From contig CM055892.1 of the NCBI GenBank assembly GCA_029582165.1, positions 11,140,754 to 11,204,753 on the forward strand: a stretch of 64,000 nt of DNA. The letters are read 5' to 3'. Positions 35,536 through 47,321 of this stretch are shown in pieces. The first letter of the stretch is position 1, and every line of letters begins with the position of its first letter. A program made the translations under genes and the position numbers. A model generated the notes under the pieces. That model was given only the letters and a program-made list of their open reading frames with translations, was not told where the DNA came from and made no database searches. Source of the DNA: Portulaca oleracea. Lineage: Eukaryota; Streptophyta; Magnoliopsida; Caryophyllales; Portulacaceae.

Positions 35536-35887
35536 AAAATTACTTAGAGGTACCCTAATTTTTGAAGAAATAATTTTTTGGTACCCTAACTTTTCAAAAC
35601 TAATTTTGGGGTACCCTAACTTTTAGGATTAGAAATTACTAGGTGAATTTCCGGCGAAACTCCGATTGATTCAAATCGTTTTCGTCCACGAAAACAAAGG
35701 GCATTTTCATCCACAAAAACACTTAATCAATTTCCCGCCTAAAACTCACCGTTGAATTCAAATAATTGGCCGAAAATTCACCTAATTATTTCTAATTCTA
35801 AAAGTTAGGGTACCCCAAAATTAGTTTTTAAAAGTTGGGGTACTAGAAAAACATTTCACCAAAAGTTAGGGTACCCTAAGTAATTTT
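35536..35887. mobile_element. Foldback MITE with about 115-bp inverted arms
   Basis: The left arm (35536-35655) and right arm (about 35775-35887) are imperfect reverse complements. Both start AAAATTACTTAG at the outer end and contain GGTACCCTAA three times each, spaced about 35-40 bp. The central about 110 bp (GTTTTCGTCCACGAAAAC and similar) is not paired. No clean target duplication is visible, so the superfamily is not assigned. Confidence 0.7.
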
Positions 35888-36961
35888 TTGGATTATGACA
35901 AACCAAAAATTTCCCTAAAGCACAAAACTAGTAGTAGGCATTGCAACATAATTGTGGTAACCACAGTTACAATGCAACATCTGAATGAAGATGAAAATGT
36001 TCCTGTTTGTAGTGGTATTCAAACATTATGGCTTATGTGCATGTGTTGCTAAGTAAATTATCGATTGCGCTTACTAGTGAGTTCTTTAGGCTCATCTCTC
36101 TAGCCAGTTATTTGATTAAATGAAATTTGTAAGCAAGTGAAAAGGTCATACAATCATACCTAAGTGCCTTAATCAGTTAGTCATGAATCCAAAGTTAGCT
36201 AAGACTAAGAACTCTACAGTTTTCTATGGATTGGATTGTCATAATAGTAATAAAAAAAAAACAACTAAAATATATGTCGCTAATTGAGTTTTATAATGTG
36301 GATAGTTACAATCAAGTGGATCTTCTCAACATCTTCATCCTTTCGTGGGTCATGTCCCAAGTCTTGATAGACAATACTAAAGGTATGGTGACTACCTTGC
36401 TTTATATCGATTTATTTTTATGTATACATATTTTGTTGGACTCCGAGCGTGTAGCTCGTGATGTACTCCTACGTGTCGCAGTTGAAGTTATTATTTTTAT
36501 GTGAATTCGATATGTAGGGCACTTTGCCTAGGATATTATCAATTTTTAGGGGAAATGCTGCCGAATTTTTTTGTAGTATATTTTTAAGAATACTTTTAAT
36601 AAAATTGTTTTCTCTTTGCAGTTACACATTAAATCATGGACTTCTTGCACGATATGTAATGCAAACAAAGATGATGTTGCAGATGCAAATTTCGTTGAGG
36701 CTCCCGAGCAAGAAGATATTAGTTTAGGCTATTCATGATATTGTTTTTATTTTCTTAATTAGTTTAGAACAATAGTGGTGCTTACCCCTGTCGCTCCAAG
36801 AAATGAAACTAGAACAATTTTTTTATGTTTGAATAGGTAGATATTATGATTTATGAACAAAGTCTTCTTTTCATGTTTAGTATACATTGTCTACGGTACA
36901 TATAATAAATATTTATATATCATTTAAATCTAGTACTTTTACCTTAATATGGAGTTCACTG

Positions 36962-36962
<1 letters not shown>
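35888..36962. other. Unassigned AT-rich DNA
   Basis: Short plus-strand frames (36226-36504, 36524-36727) show no recognisable domain and have AT-driven composition. No feature is supported. Confidence 0.4.

Positions 36963-37045
<83 letters not shown>
36963..37045. repeat. (TA)n then (CA)n microsatellite
   Basis: About 34 TA dinucleotides followed by about 7 CA dinucleotides. A compound simple repeat, likely length-polymorphic. Confidence 0.95.
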
Positions 37046-37067
37046 CATGATTATCTCCTACATGCAC

Positions 37068-37475
37068 CATTATAAGAAATGTTATAAATTATATTACAAT
37101 TATTCAATAATTAAAGATACATATTGTGGCAAATGTAAGTTGCCACAAATGCTCTTTTAGAATTAAAATATTATTTGTAGCAAATCATATATGCCACAAA
37201 TAATGTACCTTTGTGGCAAACTTCGTTTTGTAGCAAAGTGAAATTGCTACAAATTGTATGATATTGTAGCATTTTAACATTTGTAGCAATTCAAAATATG
37301 CCATAAAAACCTTTAATTTGTTGCAATTTTAAAATTGTCACAAAAGCCTTTTGTAACAAGGCATTCGTGGCATCTTTATAGCATTTCCAAAAAATGCTAC
37401 AAAAGCCTATTGTAGCAATATTTTGATATTTTGTGGCAAAATTTAATGCCACAAATAACCATATTTCTTGTAGTG
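37068..37475. mobile_element. CACTA-like short non-autonomous element
   Basis: The right end reads TTTCTTGTAGTG, that is CACTACAAGAAA inverted, the classic CACTA terminus. The left end CATTATAAGAAAT differs by one base from CACTATAAGAAAT. The interior is filled with sub-terminal words TTGTGGCAA, TTGCCACAAA and TTGTAGCAA in both orientations, typical of CACTA ends. 408 bp, no transposase. The 3-bp target duplication is not evident. Confidence 0.65.
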
Positions 37476-37676
37476 ATAAAATTATCGAAAAAGATTCATC
37501 AAGAAAAGAAATTTAAACTGATTTATTGGCGATCGTTGCACAGTTCAAGTCCTGCATAAACATACATTGGGTTAGAAAAATGGAACATGCGCTTTAATTG
37601 CTCGTGATTAAATTTAATCTTGATTATTTAGGCTAATTAATACGTATTGAGGGGCAATTTTCTTTGGGTTATTACA
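37476..37676 (-). repeat. Start of a 3' LTR of a gypsy element (minus strand)
   Basis: Minus-strand sequence TGTAATAACCCAAAG begins directly after the polypurine tract and runs to the CACTA-like insertion. Only the first about 200 bp are evident; the rest is interrupted or lost. Confidence 0.6.
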
Positions 37677-37693
37677 TCTTACTCCCCTTAAAA
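37677..37693 (-). other. Polypurine tract of the chromovirus-like element
   Basis: Minus strand TTTTAAGGGGAGTAAGA, preceded by TTTGGGGACGAAACTTC. This arrangement precedes the 3' LTR in plant Tekay/Del-like gypsy elements. Confidence 0.75.
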
Positions 37694-37748
37694 GAAGTTT
37701 CGTCCCCAAAATTTGAAATTACTACCCTCATATTCCCTAGGTCTTACC

Positions 37749-38130
37749 TCAAACAGATGAGGGTATTTGTTTCGCATATCTTCCTCGGATTCCCCATGTA
37801 GCTTTTGATGATGAGTTATTAGTCCAAAGGACTTTCACTAAGGGAATCTCTTTGGAGCGTAAACGCTCGACTCTCCGGTCCAGAATTTGGACCGGTACTT
37901 CTTCATAAGACAAGTTTTCGGCGATGGTTAGCAGTTCGGGCTTAATAACGTGGTTCGGATTGAGAACATATTTTTGTAGCTGAGGTATGAGAAACACATT
38001 GTGGAAAAATTCTAAGCACGTAGGCAATCCAAGTTTGTATGCTACGAGGCTAGTCTCTTCTATGATTTCGTATGTCTCGATATATCGAGGACTTAATCGA
38101 CATTAGAATCTCGTGCGACCTTGGTTAGTA
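37749..38130 (-). pseudogene. Integrase C-terminus with chromodomain-like end
   Basis: The minus-strand reading LSPRYIETYEIIEETSLVAY, then KLGLPTCLEFFHNVFLIPQL, YEEVPVQILDRRVERLRSKE and IPLVKVLWTNNSSSKATWGI matches the order GPYEI, VFHVS-like, VLDR and VKVLWxN..EATWE of chromovirus integrase tails. The open part is 38027-37749; upstream codons are broken by stops. Chromodomains guide integration to chromatin. This one has lost the final WE acidic pair (WGI). Confidence 0.7.
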
Positions 38131-38429
38131 AAATTTTCAGAAATACTTTGTCTCTTGTCAGTTTTCTTCTTTATCAACGCCACTCTTTGGTTAGCTTTGC
38201 GTCGTTTTGCTAAGTTGTTGGAGGATCTGAATCTCCCCATTGTGTTCCCAGCCTAGTATGGTCCTCATTCATACCTTATTTCCTCTACCCTGGAGCGTAT
38301 GTATTTCATATCATCATCATTCAATTGCTCTGCTTTGATTTTTTCCAAGAGGAATGAATGCTTCTATGACTTAGTTACTCCTAACCTCACGTTTTCTTTT
38401 AGGTATACCATCTCTATTTTTCATGTTCT

Positions 38430-39330
38430 GCACAGTTGGCTCCTTTGAGGTCGGAAGATTTGGTGTGCACTTGGACTATACTGAGTCTTCTCTTAAACCC
38501 TTGAAGAGCTCCTTCACATCCCGCGGTCTACCCAAATTTGGGGGTTTTCTTTTACAAAATGGTCTGGGGCAAGGAAACATTTAAACATGTTTTTGTGTGC
38601 ATCATTGACCATGATATATTATGCCTAAAGACCTCTTACCTTAGAACTAATTGTTGATCTGGATTCATTTACACTTGTAACCACCTTCGTAGGTAACCAT
38701 GAGTACATTTTAGGTTGTTGCCTGCCCTAAAATGTCATTCCCTTTAACCGAAGTCCATGCCTTGGAAATTTCGTAAGTAATTGATGCTCCCTCACGGTTT
38801 GTAACTCAGTTCTTAGGCGTGGTTCCTGTCCTTCTTGAGTCTTTGAGTTGGGAAAAATGTTATCAACCAGAGCAACCATACATTGGTCTATACGCACCCA
38901 TACACTTGGTTCATAAAACCCATAAGCACTATTAGTATGTTGGTAAGCTCAAGGCATAATTAAGAGTAATATCCGTATCAAGTCTTAAAAGCATCCCTAT
39001 GTACATCTTCCGACTTGGTCCTTGCTTGATGTTACCCTAAACTCAAACCATCCTTCGAAACCATTCCATTTCTGGGTAAACTAATTAAGCAGATCGTCAA
39101 TGCAAGGAAGGGAATACTTATTCTTGACAGTAACCTTGTTCGATCTTTTATGATTTATGCATAGGCTTAAATTGCCATCTCCCTTCTTCATGAAGGTACA
39201 GGTGCCTCCCTTCCCCCCCCCCCCCCCCCAAAAGGGAACACACTCTAGGTCTCACGAACTTTCCTTATCTTGGCCCGCAACTGGGTTTTGGACTCCCTCA
39301 ATTCCAGTGGTGCTATACTACTGGACACTT
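38430..39330 (-). pseudogene. Heavily decayed gypsy reverse transcriptase
   Basis: The minus strand from 39330 reads IAPLELRESKTQLRAK, a poly-G insertion tract (39216-39230 on the plus strand is a C run), then MKKGDGNLSLCINHKRSNKV and TVKNKYSLPCIDDLLN. These match the RT fingers motif (KKDGT.RLCIDYRxLNKVT). Downstream fragments DVHRDAFKT-stop-YGYYS and LTNILIVLMGFMNQVYGCV follow the expected palm order but are full of stops. It probably belongs with the chromodomain piece at 37749-38130 as one old element. Confidence 0.6.
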
Positions 39331-42300
39331 TTGAAGTTCGGTTGCGTTCTTGGAACTTAATGGTAATAGACACCTCAAAAGATAATTTAACTTCCCTTCT
39401 ATGCACGATGCCTTAGCTTTATAGTTTTTAGAGAGCCGTAACTTGTCTATATTATCATACACTTCCTGTCTTTCAGCTGGGACACTACGGAGTCGCTAGC
39501 TCCCTATCTTATTCACCCTTGAGACATGATAAAAGCACTTATTCAACACAAATACCTGGCTTACTCATACCCCCGGCATTTTCACGATCTTGTTGATTAC
39601 CACCCCTAACCTAAAGGTCATTTATCGTACATAAATAACTAAGCCGGTTATTCACAGGACTGTGGATCCATATTTTGTATAACTTTCCAAAAATGCCATT
39701 GCCAGTGGACATTAATTTCGCTTAACTGCCTCAACACATTAGGTTTTACTTCTCTTAACTATCTGAACACTTTCATCCTTTCGGAAACAATAAGGTAATG
39801 ACATGCACCCCTTTTTACAAGTTTATCCATATGACTTTTATTCTTCTGCAAGGCGAGCTAACCCTTTTTCATGCATCATGTATTCTTAAACTATTAAACA
39901 ACTTAATTCACAAGAAGTCTAGACTCACAGGTCCCTTGTATCTTTCTTTTAGAAACGGTTTCCTATATTTCCCAACCTTTCCTCATACATCATGAATGCT
40001 CCATACGGACTAATACTATACACTTTACCTTCCTGCTTACTGAATTCACTTCCTGACATCTATTTCCTATAAAAGGAATAGGTAGGTGCGGAGGGAAAAC
40101 ATGGTAATAGAACATACGATTGATACGAGATATAAGCATGAATCTTCAATCTAAAGAAGAAGCAAGGATTCACAACGATGGATTTAATATTTCATAGGGA
40201 AATATGGGTAATACATCAGTTTAACAAAACACATATGTATATATTAGATGAGAATGATGGTTACTAAAAGATTAAATAATCGGTAATGATTGTGATTACA
40301 AAGATTTCATGAATAAGGGAGCGTGGGTGGGAGAGAAAGATATTGGGGTAAAGTTTTGATTCCTGAATCAGAACAATCAATATCTGGAATGCATGAATAT
40401 TTTTCAGTAGCTACTTGGAGCGAACAAGGCATAAGTTATTGGTTTTGGATGAATTATAGCCATTATTGGACGTGAGCTTTGAATCTGATGTGTAAATCAA
40501 CTACAGAGAATGATAATTACTTATGAAAAAGAAAAGATAGGCCAAGATAAAGAGCCATGTGTAATACGTGAAGTCCATAATGGAATGAGAAAATTGATCA
40601 TGACTTTGTAACAAATCGGTGAAGGCTTATCTTTATATAGTCAGGAATAATTGGCCGATAGCAATGATAAGATCTCATAAGAATTCTTGAAGATGGGTAA
40701 TGACAGAAAAATGACAGACTTGGATTCAACATTGCAATGATAAGGGATAATTTATTATGAGGATGTACAATGTGAATGAGAGATAAGGTTTGGTTCAGGT
40801 AATGAACTTAAAGTATGATGATCATACCGAAGAGGTTTGAGCCTCATAGTGGCTGTTAGATAGAAATGATTAGATGGATTCCAATGTAAGATCATTGACA
40901 ACTAAACAAAGAAGAGAGGCTTCTGAATCCCAAATCATGTCGAATATCTCTCCACATAAATCCTCTCTACATATCCGGACGAACATGTTCACCTGATCTT
41001 ATCACTCCCCTTTTCCTGTCCTTAATAATAGATTTCTAACTCCATTATTTTCTCCTTTTCTCACTATATTTCTTTCCCCTAACATTCTTCCCTACACATG
41101 AGTATGATAAAATCAAAATCACTCCGAATCTTTGCGTTCACACTATTGTCCCCTATCATGGACACTAGATTCATAAAACCTCTGTTCACATTGTTGACCA
41201 TTATTAGCAAGCCCTTGAATCTCCGAATTGAATATTTGGAAAATCGTAGACACTTCTTTCCCTTATTGCTTTGCAAAAATTTCAATAGAGTTACACCCAA
41301 ACACGGGTTTTCGGAACTTGAAAGTTCTTATGATATCCTCGTATACCGCATCTTAGACTTGATCTGACCCGATGAGACCAACCAACCATTTATACAATTT
41401 CCCTGTCGGTCATGGTTTAACGAACGCTCCTGACTACTTAGATACTGTTATACGATTGTTCTCTTATCAAGAAGCGAGGGGACTTACACATATACTATAC
41501 GTATATACTTACTTCCGATGTTGCGACGCTCCAAATCCATATACTATTTGTTAAGCACAACATCCTGTTTTAAAAACCACCACGTGTGCTTACTTTTCCT
41601 TTGAATATCACTAGAGTCAGACCTATATTCCTTCATCCTAAGAATTTGCTCGGGCGGCATTTAAACACAGTTCGGTTGGTAGTATAGTCCTTGCTTACAA
41701 TCACATTACAATTACTACTTATATCCGGACCACCTATAGAATAACTAAGCAACACTATTCCCTTTCCCACATAAAACCACCTTTGCTACTTCCGACCGTC
41801 CTGGGTGGAGGTGTAGACTTCATCGTCTGCGCCATCGCTCTCTTTTTAGATCTTGGGTCACTCTTGGCCCATTTCTATCCTTACTTCCTACTTGGTTCAA
41901 ACTAACTTTGCCAACCATAGGGTCCTTTTCTACCTGTACAACCTTTATATTGCCCGAATCATACGTTGGAGCGGAAGAACAGATTGGGGTCCTAAGAGGT
42001 CACTACAATAAAACGGTATCTGCTATCTGAAAATACCTTGAAGTCTACGTACTCTTGAGGTTGCAACTTAAAGGTCATAGAGGTTTATACTCCTGACGTT
42101 TGGAATCTTTCCTTGTGTATGTCCTGATCACATGTGTAGAGGCATTCGTGGTACTTGTCTTGGGTTGCTAGACTTGGATGACCAGATGGAAGAGTCGCTA
42201 GAAGACAATGCATCCTTCTCACTTGCTCATGGTGCTGAGACTACGGATTTTTCCTTGGCACAATAAAGATCTCTATAAACTTATAAATAGGTGTGGAGAC

Positions 42301-43190
42301 TAGCTCCCTTGGTTCCATATGAATGGCGCAAGGGTTTAGCGATTCCAAATCCGTTATCTATCGTAAAATAAAAAAAATGACATTCCCACATAGGTAAAGA
42401 TGCTAGAGCAATATGACTCATGATTTCTCATCTTGTAAGGACCTCCGTCATGAGGACTCACATCTTAAAACTAAGTCAAGAGTCAATATCCCATAACTAA
42501 TTCTAGCTACCCAACTCCGTTCCCACATAGATCATTACATACACCTTAAACTACAACTTATTCCCAAGAGGGTTAACCTTCACTCAAAACTTTTCCATAA
42601 ATCATCTATCATTAACATAAAGGAAATAATCCGTAAAATGAAACTCATTAGATTAAGGAGAAGCATATAAACGGTATGAACGTGCATAACAATAACACCT
42701 TTTTATTTGGACGAACGCATTAACTAATTTGTATTTTGAACCATTTCAGGTTTTTCCACTAACATTGGACTTAAATGATCAGCTTGTGACCAACCCCTTT
42801 TACACACACATACATAGGCTCCTTATTCACTATCTCTTTACATACCTAAGGTCTACCCCTGATCTTAGACGTAAAGCATCAACTCATGTCCACTTTTTAC
42901 CTAACCATGCATAGACTCGTAGTGCACTATCCCTCTTTATTCTATCATTTCTACTTGGATTCTGCTCAAATCATGCACTTGTTAAAAAAACTCTTATTTC
43001 AAACAATCCTCATGTGTCATTTCAAATACCCCACACCTATTAACGCGAGTAAGCCACATATATTTACTCATTCCATACCTTAAACCCATGTCGTACCTTA
43101 AACTCATACCATACCCTTAAGTACACTGGGTTTCCTCTAACTTCATCTCACACTATAACACCAAACACCTACTACAATCCCAAATTGTTT
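39331..43190. other. Decayed retroelement interior, no readable gene
   Basis: About 3.9 kb without frames above 90 codons and no motif I can defend. Position between RT (39.3 kb) and a PBS (43.19 kb) suggests old gag, protease and leader sequence of a minus-strand gypsy element, possibly with other insertions. Confidence 0.35.
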
Positions 43191-43191
43191 T

Positions 43192-43203
43192 GCGCTGATA
43201 CCA
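43192..43203 (-). other. Initiator tRNA-Met primer-binding site
   Basis: Minus strand TGGTATCAGCGC. The first nine nucleotides match the canonical TGGTATCAGAGC complementary to plant initiator tRNA-Met. It lies 4 bp from the LTR-like end at 43208. Confidence 0.65.
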
Positions 43204-43207
43204 CAAC

Positions 43208-46004
43208 TGTAACACCCCCAGGTTACTAACCATAAGATTAAGTTAAGATTTACTTAACCTAATGATTAGCAGCGGATAAACACCTGAGAGCACTACCGCC
43301 ATCCACGGAGGTGGACAAGGCTAACATCAATCCCAACATACAACCATAGGTGATTCATCTTAACATAACAATCATACAACATAACTCACAACTTAATTTA
43401 ATTACATAACCATTAAAATAACTAATCTATTTATTCTAAACTGATAGCTTCCAAATCACCTTTGCGGTCTTAGGTGGACCTATGGGTTCATTTGTTCGGA
43501 GTCTTGCCTTTCACCTTAGTCGGAAGCCCTAAAACGGAAACACAAAACTTTGAAAAGTGAGATAAATCTCAGTACGTATACCCCTTTAACGTAAGATATT
43601 ATTTTGACCTAGATTTTTACATAAAATGATAGCCAAAGATGTTAGCTAACACCCGGCATTTGAATCTCGGGATTCCAATACATATAACCCGAATTATGGT
43701 CAAAACCGTGAAGTTGTATAAATTAATACGTATTCTGAGGTCAGTAAATAAATGCATAATTTTCGTCTTTTTAGAGATCTTTTTGATTCAAGTGTTCAAC
43801 ATGAAAGTTTTAGGGTATTTATCAAGCTTTCCAGAATGGTAAATTTTGTAGCTATCGGATATTGGGAGTGAAAGTTATGAGTATCCGAATATTGAGCAAC
43901 AATTTGAGTTTCCAGAAAATCAGTTTCACGGTCTGATGTTCATGGTCAAATTCCGGCCGTTTTTCATTTCCAAATCTGTTTGTCGCCTAAATGAGAGTTG
44001 TACTATGTTCTTTGAACTTTCCATAGATAGTTGGCATGTCCCAAACGAAGACTGTAGCCCGAGTTATGATTGTTCGAAAACCGAGGTTCTTTCCCCTCTA
44101 TTTTGGGCATCCAGCTGTGTTTGGGGGTTTTACCCCTTTTCCTTCTGCTTTTAGATCTTATGATCACTGAAAAGTTGTAGTATGTGAGCCAAGCTTTCCA
44201 AAAAGTTCTATTTTGTAACCTTCCGATAAGTATGGAAGAAGTTATGACCTCCCGATCTAACCATGGAAACTTATCGAGTTAATATTAATCCTAGGATTTT
44301 ACTAAGTTTCCCTTTGTGTTTATCAATAAGATTAAGTTCTAATTTAAGGTTATTGATCTTGTTAAATTTCCAAGAGGTCGTTGCACCCAACTGTTCAAGT
44401 CCGTGCGAGTCAAGAGTCGGTGTAAGTTGTCAAGCGTGCAGGTATGTATATTGCCTGTAACTTCTAAGTTAAACTTGTGAATTATTTATGTCATACATGT
44501 CATCTCTATTTTACGATTCATGTCATCTATGCTAATTTCATGTTTCTTGTTCAAAAGTAAGTAAGTTTTATGTGGCTTTATGTACCCAAGTATGATTTAT
44601 TCTTTTATGCCTATTTCGTTATATTTTCTCTAATATTCAAGCTTTTATGCAAACTCTTATGTTTTATACTCAAGATGTTATGCAAGTCTTATGAATTCAA
44701 TTTACCAGGGTTAAATTATCAAGTTATCTTATGTTCTACTTTAAGAGCTTATGCTAGGTATCACTTATGTTCAAATGTCTTATGTTAAGTCCATACTTTT
44801 ATATTACGAGTACCTCATGAATTATATTTCCTTACAAGAGCAACTTATGTTCAAGAGATTTTAAGAATATCTTCAAGTTACGAATAAGAGTGGTTAAGGA
44901 TTAAATGGTATCAAATTTTCAAGGTTAAAATTTTCGGTGTCCCAAGGTTAAGAAGGGTCCCTGACCATGTTTATGGTGCCTTAGTGCACACCATGGAACC
45001 CGTGCCCTAGCGCACACCAGGAAACCCGTGCCTTAGCACACACCATGATAATCGTGCCTTAGTGCACCCAGGGGAAAATATAACTTCAGTGTTTTAGATG
45101 CACACCATGGAAATCTGGCCAGTATAGGATAATTATCCACCATCCGGATCTCCCGATCGGTCCAGGTATGCGCATACGGAGGCTTAGTCGATGATATCAA
45201 GTAGAGGACCTTCAAGATAATAACATGACAACCAAGTTTAAGGTATCTTAAGTACTCAAATCATTTGAATCAAAGGAAATCTTTATAAGTTACATGCCAA
45301 GCTTTATAAGTCTTGATTTATGAGGATTTAAGGTCAAGTTTATGTTATGGCTTCATGTGTGCTGTATGTTAAGTAATGTATGATTTAAGTTTCTTTTGAA
45401 ACTATGTTATATTATTTTTAATGGGAGGAACTCATAAGTATGTTTTCATTTAAATTGTAAGTTAAACTACAGGTTAAGTTATATTCTTCATGTACAGGTT
45501 AAGTTATGGTCACACCGTGTAAGTTATGTTATTGTTTATTGTTTATGGTTATTTCTGTTGTTTTTAAATGATGTTGGAACCGCGCTAATTAAATAAAACT
45601 ATCTTCAAAATAATTCTTACGTTATAGAGGTATACGTACTGAGATTTATCTCACTTTTCGAAGTTTTCTATTTCCGTTTTAGGGCTTCCGGCTAAGGTGA
45701 AATGCAAGACTCCGGACGAACGAACCCATAGGTCCACCTAAGACCGCAAAGGTGATTTGGGAGCTATCGGTTTAGAATAAAGATATTAGTTATTTTAATG
45801 GTTATGTAATTAAATTAAGTTGTGAGTTATGTTGTATGGTTGTTATGTTAAGATGAATCACCTATGGTTGTATGTTGGGATTGATGTTAGCCTTGTCCAC
45901 CTCCGTGGACGACGGTAGTGCTCTTAGGTGTTTATTCGCTGCTAATCATTAGGTTAAGTGAATCATTAGCTTAATCTTGTGGTTAGTAACCTGGGGGTGT
46001 TACA
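43208..46004. repeat. LTR-like block with about 400-bp inverted ends
   Basis: The left end TGTAACACCCCCAGGTTACT (43208 on) and right end (to 46004) are reverse complements over about 400 bp with roughly 90 percent identity by eye, including CCACGGAGGTGGACAAGGCT-type sequence and GAGATAAATCTCAGTACGTA. The similarity stops at about 43615 and 45600. The left side abuts a PBS; the right side cuts the RT frame of element D exactly at TG...CA. It may be one 2.8-kb LTR with self-complementary ends, or two oppositely oriented LTR 3' ends joined. Confidence 0.65.
44975..45074. repeat. 26-bp minisatellite, about four copies
   Basis: Units begin CGTGCCTTAGTGCACACCAT at 44975 (first base changed), 45001, 45027 and 45053, with a shortened last copy. 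The core GTGCNNTAGYGCAC is itself a dyad. Confidence 0.85.
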
Positions 46005-47320
46005 CTTCTCAAATGCCCCTTGAGCCGCTCGGGTCCACTCAAAGGAGCCCTTCTTCATACACTCGGTGATAGGGGCGGTGAAGGTGCTAAAGCCCTTGAT
46101 GAACCGACAATAAAACGAAGCAAGGCCGTGGAAACTCCTCACCGCCGTGATAGTAGAGGGATAGGGCCAAGAGCGTATGGCCTCCACTTTCGAGGGATCC
46201 ATGGAAATACGCCGGTCGGAAACGATGTACCCAAGAAATGTGACTTGGGGAGTGCAATACTCACACTTCTCAAGTTTGTCGAAAATTCGTCGTTGCAGCA
46301 AAACTCTGAATACCAACTCCAAATGTGAAAGATGCTCCGCTTCATTCCTTGAATACACCAGAATGTCATCAAAATAAACCACCACAAATTTGCTGATGAA
46401 TGGCCTCAATACCTTGTTCATGAGTCACATGAACGTGCTAGGGGCGTTGGAGAGCCGAATGGCATGATGAGCCACTCATATAACCCCTCTTTTGTTTTGA
46501 AAGCCGTCTTCTATTCATCAGCTTCCTTCATGCGAATTTGATGATACCCACTCCGAAGGTCAATCTTAGAGAAGATACACGAGCCATGTAACCCATCGAG
46601 CATATCATCGAGCATATCATCGAGCCGCGGTATGGGATACCGATACTTGATAGTGATGTTGTTAATGGCCTAACTGTCGACAAACATCCGGAAAGTACCA
46701 TCTTTCTTAGGAACTAGGAGGGCTGGGACGGAATAAGGGCTCATGCTCTCCCGAACATAGCCTCTAGATTTAAGTTCGTCCACTTGCCGTTGTAGTTCCT
46801 TAGTTTCATGTGGGTTACATCGATAAGCCGCCTTGTTGGGAAGTGGAGCTCCGGGAATAAGATCGATTTGATGTTCAATGCCCCAAATAGGAGGAAGACC
46901 CAGTGGAAGATCTTCGAGAAACACATCGCGGAACTTGGCAAGAAGAGGGGCGACGAGAGGGTGCTTGGGTGTCTCTACCTCACTTTTGTTGGCCTCTAAG
47001 AGGAGTAAGGCAAAGATGGCCTTCCCCTTGCTTAGAGCTCTCTCAACCCATGTTTCACTCAAGTGTTTAGGCTCCTCACTTCCCACCCCGGGTTTTGGAG
47101 GAATAATTTCAAGTGGAGCCAGTGGTAATAACTTAACCCTCTTGCCCCCATGGGTGAAAGAATAAGTGTTCTTCAACCCGTTATGCATAGTTTGCTTGTC
47201 GAATTGCCAAGGACGACCTAACAAAATATGGCATGCACTCATAGAAACAACAGAATCATCGTAGTTAGTACTAAAAGACAAATTCATTAGTACTTGTTTG
47301 GTTACCTTGATGCCATCTCA
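46005..47320 (-). pseudogene. pol: Protease end and truncated reverse transcriptase of gypsy element D
   Basis: On the minus strand the protease end CHILLGRPWQFD is followed by the linker LPPIWGIEHQIDLIPGAPLP, RT fingers VPALLVPKKDGTFRMFVDS, then palm pieces [20 protein letters not shown] and [20 protein letters not shown], and the catalytic YFDDILVYS (46350-46376), ending in the thumb at FEWTRAAQGAFEK. At 46004/46005 the frame stops at the LTR-like block, so RNase H and integrase are missing here. Lesions: an in-frame 12-bp duplication (DDMLDDML, near 46595-46620), TAG for Trp in EADEW, and a frame change near 46430. Confidence 0.82.
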
Positions 47321-47321
47321 A

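Noticed and set aside
36226..36727. Hydrophobic plus-strand frames that look membrane-like
   Set aside because: AT-rich DNA gives Ile/Leu/Phe-rich frames by chance; no domain, codon bias or splice context.
36887..37075. Plus-strand frame with poly-Tyr-Ile run
   Set aside because: A translation of the (TA)n microsatellite.
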